From Branchiostoma floridae (lineage: Eukaryota > Chordata > Leptocardii > Amphioxiformes > Branchiostomatidae): a stretch of DNA of 64,000 nt. The stretch is taken from assembly GCF_000003815.2 (NCBI RefSeq), contig NC_049983.1, positions 24,268,068 through 24,332,067 of the forward strand, in the 5' to 3' direction. The position numbers and the translations under genes are program-made. Shown here piece by piece: positions 46,535 to 58,900 of the stretch (position 1 is the first letter of the stretch; every line of letters starts with the position of its first letter). The notes below the pieces were generated by a model. It was not told the DNA's origin, made no database searches, and saw nothing but the letters and a program-made list of their open reading frames with translations.

Positions 46535-47686
46535 ATGGCGACAACAGACAGCGTACAAAGTGTGGATGACGTCAGGAGAGGAGCAGCAGGGGGTTCTGCC
46601 AACAGTGTTCTCACCTGGCAAGGAGAAAGGTGTGAGGAGTTCAGCGGGCGAGTCAACGGTGTGAGGACGTACAGGTGTGAGGAGTGTAGCAGGAAGTTCA
46701 GTAAGCTAAGTGATCTGAAGAGACACATACGGACTCACACAGGGGAGAAACCTTACAGATGTGAGGAGTGCAGCAGGCAGTTCAGTCAGTTGGGTCATCT
46801 TAAGGCCCACATGCGGACTCACACAGGTGAGAAACCCTACAGGTGTGAGGAGTGCAGCAAGCAGTTTAGTCGTCAGAATACTCTTAAGTCTCACATGCAG
46901 ACTCACACAGGCGAAAAACCTTACAAGTGTGAAAAGTGCAGCAAGCAGTTCGGCATTCTGTGTCACCTGAAGAGACACATGCGGGCTCACACAGGAGAGA
47001 AACCCTACCGATGTGAGGAGTGCAGCAGGCAGTTCAGTACACCACATCATCTTAGAGGACACCGACGGACTCACACCGGTGAGAAACCGTACAAGTGTGA
47101 GGAGTGCAGCAGGCAGTTCAGTACGCTGTATAATCTGCAGAGGCATATGCAGACTCACACAGGTGAGAAACCATACCAGTGTGGAAATTGTGGCAGGCAG
47201 TTCAGCGAGCTTTGCAATTTGAAGAACCACATCTATACTCATACAGGTGAGAAACCCTACAGGTGTGAGGAGTGCAGCAGGCAGTTCAGTGTGCTAGGTA
47301 ATCTGAAGAAACACATTAAGACTCACACAGGAGAAAAACCCTACAGGTGTGAGGAGTGCAGCAAGCAGTTCAGTGAGATAGGCAGTCTGAAGAGACACAT
47401 GCGAACTCACACAGCAGAAAAACCCTACAGGTGTGAGGAGTGCAGCAGGCAGTTTAGTCAGCTGGGCGATCTGAAGAGACACATGCGGACTCACACAAGG
47501 GAGAAACCTTACAAGTGTGAGGAGTGCAGCAGGCAGTTCAGGCGTCTGGATCATCTGAAGCAACATGTGCGGTCTCACACTGGGGAGAAATTTTACACAT
47601 GTGAGGAGTGCAGCAGGCAGTTTAATCAGCTCGGTAATCTGAAGAGGCACATGAAAACCCACAGGAGAGAAATCCAACAAAAGTGA
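46535..47686 (+). CDS. ZNF6: C2H2 zinc-finger protein, 12 fingers
   Basis: 383 residues after a TTTTGTAG acceptor; stop TGA at 47684-47686. The shared N-terminal module reads [17 protein letters not shown], but the spacer to finger 1 is shorter ([16 protein letters not shown]). Twelve fingers have cores SKLSDL, SQLGHL, SRQNTL, GILCHL, STPHHL, STLYNL, SELCNL, SVLGNL, SEIGSL, SQLGDL, RRLDHL and NQLGNL. Finger 7 differs at the knuckle (CGNCGRQF), and one linker reads THTAEKPY. Zinc ligands look complete. Last complete gene of the cluster. Confidence 0.93.
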   Translation: MATTDSVQSVDDVRRGAAGGSANSVLTWQGERCEEFSGRVNGVRTYRCEECSRKFSKLSDLKRHIRTHTGEKPYRCEECSRQFSQLGHLKAHMRTHTGEKPYRCEECSKQFSRQNTLKSHMQTHTGEKPYKCEKCSKQFGILCHLKRHMRAHTGEKPYRCEECSRQFSTPHHLRGHRRTHTGEKPYKCEECSRQFSTLYNLQRHMQTHTGEKPYQCGNCGRQFSELCNLKNHIYTHTGEKPYRCEECSRQFSVLGNLKKHIKTHTGEKPYRCEECSKQFSEIGSLKRHMRTHTAEKPYRCEECSRQFSQLGDLKRHMRTHTREKPYKCEECSRQFRRLDHLKQHVRSHTGEKFYTCEECSRQFNQLGNLKRHMKTHRREIQQK

Positions 47687-49131
47687 CGCCTTTGGCATAA
47701 CAAGTTATTTCACAAGGTCCTTTGATACACAATGTGAGAACTATCGGTGTAAAGATAGCATGATTAGTGCAGGAGAGTCTCACTAGTGTAGGGATGTAAC
47801 CAAAAGCATCAAGTGACAACAAGTTCATAAACATGTCCTTTTTCTTTGCTTTTCATTTTTTTGACTACATCACCTTTTTTTACAAATATGTGTTATCTTA
47901 GCTATATCTGTATTCATTGTAGACTGAATGCTATTGTAGTTGACGCAAACATTGCACAATGTATCTCAATTCTTGAACAGAAAAAGGAGGGAGAGTTGAT
48001 CTAGAAAAGTTTTAACATTTCAAATATATTTTAGCGTTATATATTTTGGGTTGGTTTCTTTAAAGTAGTTCTGTTAGAAGTAATAAGCAATATGTTTCTG
48101 AGTCCACTAGCATGCAGCAGTAACCAAGTTGCATTTTTGATAGCAACTTTATTTTGTTTATATGTTATTAGTTTTGGTATCTTTTATTTTACAGCATGTT
48201 GATTTGTAGGTCATTTTTATAAAGCGTATTTGTTATATGTTAGACAGTATTATTATAATAGTTAGAGGTTGAATAGCTTTATATCTTTTTTGGTTAGATC
48301 ACAAGGAAGTTCTAGTAGCATCAATTGATTTCCTGTACTGTCTAGCGAACATTCGTCAATAAAGCTACGCCGAAGCATGTTGATTCCTGGTTTTGTAGGT
48401 CATTTTGATGTAGGTATTTGTTCTAGTTTAAATAGTTCTGTTATAGGTTAAAGGTTGAATAGTTTTATAGGTAATATTTTTTAGCTATCGTAGGTCAAAT
48501 GTTAGATAGCTTTAAAGGTTAGTTGTGAAGTTTGCTAGGTAGTTCATTGAGATGTTATGACCTATATTTACTGAGGAGTTCAGTTAAAAGATAGCACCTT
48601 TGTTTTTTCTGCCATTAGTTTTGATATGTTGTACAGCACTTGTTAAGCATTTCTATTACATTATTCGGATTAACAATACTTTGTCTTTGTGTTATTATAT
48701 TAGCTTATAGTTCTACTAGTCTTGAACCGATATCACCTATAAGCTGCAAAGGTCTATGAATAGTGGGAGTACATACATACATACATAACGATTATTTTGA
48801 CTGTATTTGTGCTTTTATTAGACAAATGCTTTGAATTAGGAATTTCATTGAGGATGACAAGTAGTAGTATATTTCCTCCTAGCAACCGTCATCATTCACT
48901 CTATTCTTCATCCACAGTTTGTGTTTAAGGTTTCCTCCTAGCAACACATATGCACATATTTTTACTTTCCATATTATAATAGTTATTTTTTCATTATTAA
49001 GTAAGTATTGGCAAATTTGTGAAGATTGTATGTAAAACAAAGAACAAACACATAGGACAAAAGTTCTCACGATTTACTAGATCGAACCCATTGCTTTCCT
49101 CACGCTCTTAGTCGAAAATAGATGGCCCGTG
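47687..49131 (+). other. ZNF6 3' region and spacer
   Basis: Colinear with other ZNF 3' regions, with GGTTGAATAG repeats. Beyond about 48770 (CATACATACATACATA microsatellite) I recognise nothing. Confidence 0.55.
48358..48363 (+). terminator. Polyadenylation signal of ZNF6 (conserved position)
   Basis: AATAAA in the context TTCGTCAATAAAGCTACG, as after ZNF2 and ZNF4. Confidence 0.6.
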
Positions 49132-49237
49132 TAATCTCCAAGTAGATGTGCCGGGGATAAGATAGTATCCATGACGACTTGGGTAGTGTTTAGCCGTTTG
49201 GATACTGTCTTGCATTTGGTAGATCTGCTTGGATATT
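49132..49237. mobile_element. Foldback element, CTCCAAGCAG family, diverged
   Basis: Arms TAATCTCCAAGTAGATGTG and AGATCTGCTTGGATATT. The interior is similar to 34531-34661. Confidence 0.65.
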
Positions 49238-49324
49238 GGGCTTGCGCACTTTATCACTTGTTGAGCCTTTAGGTAACGTTGGAGCAGAGGGACTAACTCG
49301 AAGGGAGTTTATCAAGATTTTTTG

Positions 49325-49600
49325 TTCTGAACCGTCCCTAGAATATGCATGATTGAGAGTAGGCGCAGCAGATTGCCTGGTAAACTTCATAAGTGGCTTA
49401 AAAGCTCTAACGTCAGAAGGCCGGATGGGTATGGGCTTTAATAGCATTTGTACGTGCTAAATCTGTTGACACGGCTCGTATGTCCATGAGTGTTATCCAA
49501 AGTTCACATTTGGAGCGGAAAGCTGGAGAGAGATGTACTGAACTATAGCTGATGTACAGAGGAGCGTCCATTAGGATGATTGCCACATGAGGTACCCTTG
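49325..49600 (+). other. Right-edge relic of the zinc-finger unit (upstream block only)
   Basis: GAACCGTCCCTAGAATATGC, AAGGCCGGATGGGTATG and AGAGATGTACTGAACTATAG match the upstream blocks of ZNF1-ZNF6, but no promoter exon or finger exon follows. The TRPC-like gene starts instead. This marks the right border of the duplication. Confidence 0.75.
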
Positions 49601-49939
49601 GTGTAATGTTACGTATAGTTCGGTGTGTGTGCGAAGGATAGGCAACAGCAAAAGACGGAGAAATCTGGAAAAGAAGAACGTATTTTTGGAGGCAAAGCCC
49701 CGCGTCTAGCTGAAGCTGTGCTATTCTCACTTTGGCTCAGCTCCTACTAGTTGAAACTACATGTAGTCTCTGACCAGACCTTTCTACGAGGAATACGGAT
49801 CGTCGAATACGGCACAAATAATTGGCCAGATGAGAGAGTCCATACCATTTCCGCCTGCGCGGCAATTCAAATTCTTAGGGAGCAAAAATCACCTGGCAAA
49901 TTCCAAGCTTGGCGAGTCTGAGGCTAAGTAGAAACTACC

Positions 49940-52900
49940 ATGGAGCAGCGCCTGTTTGAGGCCGCCGAGAAAGATGACGTTATCCAGCTGTTGGACATCC
50001 TGCAATCGGGGTCACGGGAGGGGTCATCGCTGGACATCGACTGCCGTAACGACTTCGGCCAGTCGGCGCTGGACGTGGCCGTGGACGCCGGAAGCCTGTC
50101 GGCGGCCGGGGCCCTGCTGGACAACGGGGCCAGGGTGGGAGGCGCCATCTTGTACGCCGTGGACAGGCAGCACCTGGCGGCCGTCCGGCTGATCCTGGAC
50201 AAGAGGACGGCGGAGGATGTGATGGATAGTTTGGAGAATGAGAAGGAGGTAGGCTGATGATTTCTAGATATAGAAGACGAAGTTGAATTTAGTGATATAT
50301 GCACGCACGCACGGTCCCTTGACCAGTGGTGGTCGTGGGGGCACTTTGCAGCTGAGCACACCTCCCTCCATAAGATAGAGCATTAGTGCTTCTAATATAG
50401 GGAACCTATATGACAAAAGGGCGGCAGAAGATGTGATGGGCAGATTGGAGAAGGAGAAGGAGAAGGAGGTAGGTTGATGATGTCTTAATTTTAGACATGG
50501 AAGGCGGAAGCTGAATTTCACACACAAAAGCAACAAGTGATATAATGTATTAATGCTCCTAATATATGTCCAGAAATCATCATGACTTGGGCTTGAAAGC
50601 TATTGACAAGAGAACGACGACGGAGGATGTTATGGGCAGTTTGGCGAAGGAGAAGGAGGACAGCTGATCATTTCTAGATCAGAAGCTGAATTTTACACAC
50701 GCAAAATTTGGGACCAGGCAAGAACAATGATAGACAATCATAGAATGATAGAATGAGATCCTCTTGATAATGAAAGATAGAACATTATTGCTGGGACCAT
50801 ATATCTGGTTATTATCACACGTCTTGAGCTTACAAAGCAAAGCTGAAAGGTTACGACTTTATTAGAATTATACGATACAATAGTAATGACTGTACTGATC
50901 TCTAAGGTGATGAGTACTTTGTTTACTGATACAATAATAGCTGTACATGTCTTCAGTCAATTCATCAAACACGAAAAGGTCTTTGATAACATACTCCAGG
51001 GTAATCTTAGGGTTATTACTAAGTGCATCGAATTAGGACTTACAGGATTCATAAATTATTTACAGGATGAAAATTTGATCCGTTTAGGGAATTAGTATGG
51101 CAATCAGATGCCAAGTAAACGATTCTATTTTAGATTGATTGCCAATACAATTGCAATGGACAGCAAAGGCAGCAGCACTCATTTAGGGAACCATATAAAA
51201 CATACATCAGTTCAACATTAACTTAAGTTGTACTTAAAATCTGCATATTCGGGTGGAGGTCGAATTTTACATGGCCAATATATGTTTAGTTTACATTACG
51301 ATTAGTCAATGTCATGGCATAGATACCCTGGGAGCCAGACAGGACCGGTAGCTAGCGATATAGCTAGCGACTTTTGTTCGGGGAGCCAAGGCAGCCAGCC
51401 CGCCGACCTCACATTAGCGCTCCGGGGGAGTTTAAGCCCGAAGGAGTTATCGCTACCCTTTTTAGGGCAGGTGGACCTAATCGGGCTTAAACTCCCCGGG
51501 GCGCTAATAGGAGCTCGGCGGGCCTGACTGTCTTGGGCTACCGAATATACTGTCCAAGCTGCCCGACCTCGGATGGCCCCCAGGGTATAGCACAGATTGA
51601 GTGAGCCTTGAAATAAATCAGATCATTTCCGCTTTCACAGTGCGATCACAGCTGCATGTTTTCTCCCGACATGACGCCCCTTGTGCTGGCGGCCCACCAC
51701 AACAACTACCGGCTCCTGAAGCTCCTGCTGGGCGGGGGCTTCACCCTGCCGGCCCCGAGCACCTTCTCCTGGGCGTCCGGCGTCAGGTGAGGCTGAGAGA
51801 TTGTGTCCTGCGTACCCGGTAAGCCTCGTCGCGTAACATACCAAGTTTGTACTGAAGAGTGTTCTTGTTTGGAATAAGGATGATTTCTTTAACCAGCTGC
51901 ATATCATTACGGATTCTAATGTATTGATCCTCACACACACACCAGGAAGGACCCCAACTCTTTTGAATACGTGTTCAGTTCTTTTACGTGCTTAAAGTGT
52001 CGGTTTCCTTCAACGCAGGACTTGCTTGCATCTAACTTACTATAGGAGGGAAGTTCCTGGCCGAATCTGGGTGCTCGTTTTTACCTGAGTGAAGTGAGAA
52101 TGGTCTCTATTACACTGAATGGCCTATCGCACCTGACCATTGCACATCTATCTGCAAGTTTTCTTTCAAACTATCCAACGAAGATGCCCCCTACTGTTTC
52201 TGGACTAACTATTATTCATGGTTAGCATGAAAGCTCATCTGTGTTGATATAATTCATATTGAAGTTTTTCAATTGTCATACAACACAAAAATTTGCTCAC
52301 CTCGAATTTTCGGTCGCACCAACGTCGACCTTCTTCAGGACTGATGATTCAATTACTCTGAGCACGTGACTTGGATTACTTCGGATTACTTCGCTAGGGG
52401 GGTAAAGGAGGCCATCTACATAAGAGCACACCAGCCAACACTTAACAGAGACGGGGGCCGATACCGCCTGCCAGGCATCTATGGTTCGTTACTTGAGTCA
52501 CGTGTCTGAAGAAGTTCGACGTGAGGTGCGACCGAAAATTCGAGGTGAGCAAATTTTTGTGTTGTATGACAGTTCACTTCAATATTATTCGCGGTGTATA
52601 ACAATCATTTCTGTGGCTGACAGGCAGTCTAGCGCCTGGCTCAGCACGTACCAAGCGATGTGCAGCCCCTATTACATCCTCCTCACGTCGGACGACCCGT
52701 TCTCTGCCGCCTTCACCACGGCCAGGACGCTGCGAGACGTCTGCTGGAAGCGGGAGAACTACCGGGGCCTGCTGGAGGAGATGGCGGGCCGATGTGAGAC
52801 CTTCGCCGCCGAGCTGCTGGATGAGGTACGGGACTCCGAAGAGCTGGAGGCTGTGCTGGGGTACAGCAGAGGTGATCAGCAACCCCCATACACAACCTTG

Positions 52901-55900
52901 GAGATGGCAGTGGACTTTAAGCAGAAGAAGGTAGTAAATGAAAAAGCTTGGCTTCGGCTGTTCTGACGTGTCTTTAGGCGTTTTTGTTTGGCCTTCTATG
53001 TCTCACCGTTCTCAACTAGAGGACCTTACTAAAGTCCTTGTACTATTTTGGTCAATCAAGATTACACGTAAAGTGCTCTCACTGCACTTGCGTCGCTCTT
53101 GCGTCATTGCGGTTACTTGTTGGTTGGTTTCTGTGCCTTTTGCAGTTCGTGTCGCACCACCTGTGTCAGGAGTACGGCCTGCTGCTAGACTTGCCCGCCG
53201 CGGAGTGGGAGTCCTGGTCCCGGATGTACGTCATCATCTTCAACCTGACGCTGTGTCTGTTCTGCCCCCTGCTGTGCCTTATACACGTCATCGCACCCAA
53301 GACTACGGTAATGCCTACCCTACTTAGCCTACTTAATCTCCAAGCAGGTTTCTCCGGTGGCATAAAACAGTAACATAAGCTGGGGAAGGACTTCAGCCGG
53401 CAGTGGCCAATTTTACCCCTTCCCCAGCTTATGTTACTGTTTTATGCCACCGGAGGAATCTGCTTGGAGATTAAGCCTACTTCACGTCGAGCGGGACTGG
53501 CTCTTATTTTCGTGTAGAGGGAGAGGGCATCGGTTGGCTACGTTCAAAGTTGGCTATGCTTCTCTAAGGAACGTGTGTAATTGCTATTTGACGTATAATG
53601 AATGACTAATATTCAGCGTAAGAGAGAATACGTCTAGTTTTCTCACATCTGTGAACTGTTCTGGTCAGATGAACAAAGTTAAAAGAAAATACGCCTTGCA
53701 ATGTTTGCCAACTTTGTCGACAGGCAGGGAAGCTGGCCTCCATCCCGTACATCCGTGACCTGTTCTGGTCGGTGTCTGAGGTGCTGATGCTGGTTGTAGT
53801 GCGGTGGGAGGCGGAGTACCAGGTGGGACTGGAGGACATCAGCAGGATCGCGCGCGGGGACCCCACCCCTGCCGTCATCGTCTCCACTCCGCAGATCCTC
53901 ATCATGGTCTGGGTGCTAGGTAACATTAACCCTATTCAGACGGGTGTGTGTGTGTGTGTTGGGGGTGGGTGAGATCAGCAGGATCGCGCGCGGGGACCCC
54001 ACCCCTGCCGTCATCGTGTCTACACCGCAGGTTCTCATCATGGTCTGGGTGCTAGGTAACATTAACCCTATTCAGACTGGTGTGTGTGTGTGGTGTGTGG
54101 GGGTGGGGGTGAGATCAGCAGGATCGCGCGCGGGGACCCCACCCCTGCCGTCATCGTGTCCACACCACAGATCCTCATCATGGTCTGGGTGCTAGGTAAC
54201 ATTAACCAAGCAATTTCTGTGAGTTGCTTCTTAAGTATTGCTATAACCTTCGCCAAGAAGGTTATATCTTGGGTAGCGTATGTGTGTTTGTGTGTAGAAG
54301 ACTAGCATAACTCAGGACCAGAATTGGTTAACATGTGTGACCGACTTTTTTCGACCTCAACACTACCGCCTGACACACACCAGCTCTTTATATTATCACA
54401 CCACAACATTCGTCATTCACCTAAACCATTTACATTCAACTCTAACACTATAACAGAGTAATAACTCTAAGTCTATTTCATTCGTTATGTCAAGCTATTA
54501 GGTATACACACTAATGAAGGATTCCCAGTCGCATTTGAACGCTATCACAGTTCAGTTTAGGAGCCTTGCTAAGTACTAACGACTGCCGGGTACCGGGGTG
54601 TTCCCTGCGGCGTACGTTTAATTGTAACCGGGCCCCGGATTCATTTTAAGTCCAACCTATGCCACAGTGGTTCCCCAGGGCCACGTAGGGTCACGACCGA
54701 AAGTGACAACAAAACAGCCACGAACTGCCCGGCAGACCCCCTTTTCCAATCGGGACCTTAGCCTAAACATATATTGATGATGATGATGATCTTTACTTGC
54801 ATGTTCCTGCCCACATGAGCTAAATGCAGGAATTCGAATAGTATTACATATTGTTAACCTGCTCATGCCGCCACAGGTCTGCTGATAGAGGAACTGCAGG
54901 AGATCTGGTACCAGGGGCTCCGGTATCACCTCACCCGGCTGTGGAACCTGCTGGACTTCGCCATCCTCGCCACCTACATCACACAGCTGGTGCTGAGGGC
55001 CACCTCTTTTACTTGGGTAAGGCCTATCATGCTTCTGTCCAAGCAGAGGCTTGGCTCCAGCAGTATTTGACGTGATTTTAGACGTCTTGTCGGGCTCTCT
55101 TTGTTGTACCGCGTTTTCTTTATGCCCATTTGGCCAGTGGGTATGAAAAATGTAGCAGATGTAGGTGGCGCTTTTGAGGGAAGACCACAAGCCCAAACGT
55201 GGCTAAGTGTGTCCCCCCCCCCCCCATCCCGGTTTATCACTAGCTGTATTGGAGTTGACTTTCTTATTCAGACCGTGTAAAAGAATCCCCCTACCTCCTA
55301 TATCCCACAGTGGGACCGTTACGTCACAGAGAATATGGCGGATGACTGGGTGGTCCAGACGAACCCGTACACCTTCCAGCCCGTGATGATCGCGGAGGGG
55401 CTGTTCGCCGTCTTCACCGTTCTGGTGGTGCTCCGGGCCATGGGCATCTGCAGCTTGAGCAGGTTGGTATTCGACCGTTTGTAAAATTATCATGTAAGCT
55501 GGTCTGTACTGGTAGTAATTATAGTGCCTACCTTTTTTTTTCCAACATAAAGGTACATACACGGCTTGCTTTTTTTAATGACCACTCGTCTTCTTTAGGA
55601 TCAATACTGATGTCCATTTTAGAACGTTAACTCGCAAGAGTTATAAATACGTGCCAGGACGCTATAATCCAGCATGGCTTAGATGACGACAAATGAAAAG
55701 CCTGTGATTTGTTAATTGTTAATTGATTTGACTTTATTCAGATTGTGACAGTACATTGTGGACACTAGGTAGCAAGGCTGATATCGTGACCACAGACAAA
55801 CTGTCAATTGATCAACCTGATGATGAAATCATTAACCCTATCGCGTGTGATGACCAGGTCCCACCACATATGGGGGTCCTGGCCCATCTGGTTTATGTTA

Positions 55901-58900
55901 GCTCGAAATGACAATAAAGTTGGCCGGCCCTCGGCCTCGTGGTCCTGTCAGTTCTGGAGTGTAAATAAATGCTTCTCTACCTTCTCTCTGAGTTACCCTA
56001 GCTCTGCCACTCTGCGGCATGAGTTACCCTAGAGATTGGCTACTCACTACATTTGGTGGCAGCGCTGAGATGAGTCACTCTAACTTGGCCACTCGCTTCA
56101 TTGGGTGTTAGCGAGCGGTAGGATGGAACTATTTACGGAAACCATTTTCTTCTACAGGAACCTGGGCACCCTACAGATCTCCTTCGGGCGAATGATGTTC
56201 GACATCCTGAAGTTCATCACGATCCTAGCGCTGGTGATGTTCGCGTTCAGCTGCGGGTTCCACCGGCTGTACCGCTTCTACGGCTCCGTGCACGGCTACA
56301 TGTGCGACACGTACGGAGAGAGCAGCCTCAAAATCGTCAGCTGTGCCAGGCCGCATGGATATGCCACGTCAGTTCCCCCTTTGTGATTGTTTAGACCTCA
56401 CAATCAATGTTAAAATCCTGACAGGATCATCCGTTTAAAAGGTCTGGAGTGATTTTATCAATAGTAAGTTAGAATATGGGTACGTCATTAGTTAGACCTT
56501 GAAATTATTATTTATGTGGCCACCTAGAGACTTGTTATGGCACTGCAGTGAAAATTCCACCTTTCACTCTTTGGAGGCTAGACTTAGGAGACATACTACT
56601 ATATGTACCCGGCTGTTACCGTGTCTTGTGGGCGATTTTGATTGTGCTTTTTCTGGCACAGGAAAGAGTTGGATGACAGAAATGTAATTTTTATAGACTA
56701 CTCGCTACTGCGGAGTCGCTGTTCTGGGCCCTGTTCGGCATGGGGGACCTGAACATGCTTGAGCTGACGCCGCGTGCCAGTCCGGAGGGGGTGCTCCACA
56801 TCATGGGAAAGCCGGTCTTCACGGAAACCCTGGGCAAGATCATGTTCGTCATGTATCACGTGATCGCCGTCTTGGTGCTGCTGAACCTGCTCATCGCCAT
56901 CATGAGCGCCTCCTACCAGATCACGGAGGTACTGTATTAACTACCAGATTACAGAGGTACTGTAAACTATGCCAAGGTCGTATCAGCTAAAACGTAAAGC
57001 ACATGTATAGTAAAGTGTATTCATGACACGACGAAGAAGAAGCACATATATAGTAGACAGTGTGCTCTTGACCTTATACCATGGTTGGGAGAAGGTCGTG
57101 AACAGAGTCATTTGAAGTTGGGATATGCTCGGCGGGGTTACCTTCTTGGCAAAGTTGTCGGAGAGTTAGTCTGTGTAACACAAACTCCGCTGTCCAGGGC
57201 TGTAACTGGCCCCTCCCCGCGGAGTTTGTGCTCCAACAGCTATAAGCTGGGGGAACTGTTGTAGAAAATAACAACACCAATGGCAGGCCAGGATTTTGGT
57301 CAAGCCCCCATTACCGTGGAAACCGGTTAATTAGCATGTCTCCAAAGCCCAGACGGTGGGCGGGCAAGATGCCTCTCCATTGTCTGTGCAGGCTATGGTT
57401 CTCTGTGTGAAGGTCCCATGGGAGCAGAAGCATGGTTGTGTTGGAAAAACAACATCTTGTGTGTGGGGGGTGGGGGTGGTGCGGGGGGGGGGGGGGTCAA
57501 GAAACTTGAAGGAGTTTTGAAGCGCAGACGCTGCTTCCTGGAACTATTATTTTGCCTGGTTGTGAGATTATTATATTGTCCCATCAAAAGTTCTGCCACA
57601 GGCACATTTATCTAAAAGAATGCCATTCTATGTAGAGCACTTTTCACATTCCTTCTTCGGTGTAACCAAGGAGGTTATATTCAGCTTGGTGTAACGGTTA
57701 GTTAACAATCAGAAAGACAATAGAACTGTGTATACATAGTTGGCTGTTCCCACCATCAGCACTGGTGGCACAGAAGATCAAGAGATCAACAACATGTGTA
57801 CAGATAAGAGGTGTGATGCTGTCAATCACCACATAGCAACCCAACCCAGTCCCTAGCAACCAAAAGCCAGGCTGTGGTGGGCTGTGATGACAATTACATA
57901 CATTATCCAAATATGGAAAACCCAGTTCCCCTGGCTTGTGGCCATTCTCCATCAAGCTAATACTTGGCCGGCGGATGTTGGGCGGGCTGCTATAAGCGAG
58001 ATTTAATCAGGCTATCGGAGAGTCCGTCTGTTATGACGTTAGGCTGTAATCCACTGTTCATTGTGCGTGGCAAAAAAGAGCAAGGGGAATTTCGCCTGGT
58101 ACAAAGAACCTGTAAATACTGTACATAGCTAATCTCCAAGCAGATCCTATGGTAGCAAAATATAGTATCAAAAGCTGCCAGAAGAGTGAAGCCGATTGAT
58201 CGCAGATCTCCTTTAACCAAAAACACTCCTGGGCCTAACTCTGGTAGGTTTTGATACTATCTTAGGCTACCGTAGCATCTGCTTGAAAATATTCAGGTGG
58301 CTGCGTAACAAGAAAATAGACATCGCCTTTTTACAAGAGACATTCTCAACAAAAGAAAGCGAAAAACAATGGACCTCAGATTGGGATGGGGAAATTCTCT
58401 TCAGCCACGGAACAGCACATGGCAAAGGTGTGATGATATTATATAGTCCAAAAGCTGATATTTATTTCAAAGATATATTGACAGACAAGGATGGTAGATA
58501 CATCATTACTAATTGTAGCTTAAATGGTACTGACATAAGTTTGATAAACATATACTCACCTAACAAAGTATCAGAGCAAGTGACTTTTTTTAGTACAATA
58601 CAGGCAGTAATACAGCAACAAGCTGACGGGACAATAATTATGGGTGGAGATTGCAATCTTTCCCTCACAGAGTTAGATAAGATAGGGGGGAGACCTATAG
58701 CTTTTAAGGATGGAGCAATTAAGGGACTGACATCTATACTTAATACCTTTAACTTAAGTGATGTTTGGAGATACAAAAACCCAAACAATAGACAGTATAC
58801 ATGGCAGAATAAGAACATAAAATGCAGATTGGACTATTGGTTTATACCTTGTAATATGCTACAACTTAGTGAATGTAACATTAAAGTTGCACCGGTGCCA

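Noticed and set aside
53944-54305. Small frames over the exon 5 copies as separate genes
   Set aside because: They are duplicated exon sequence followed by intron stops.
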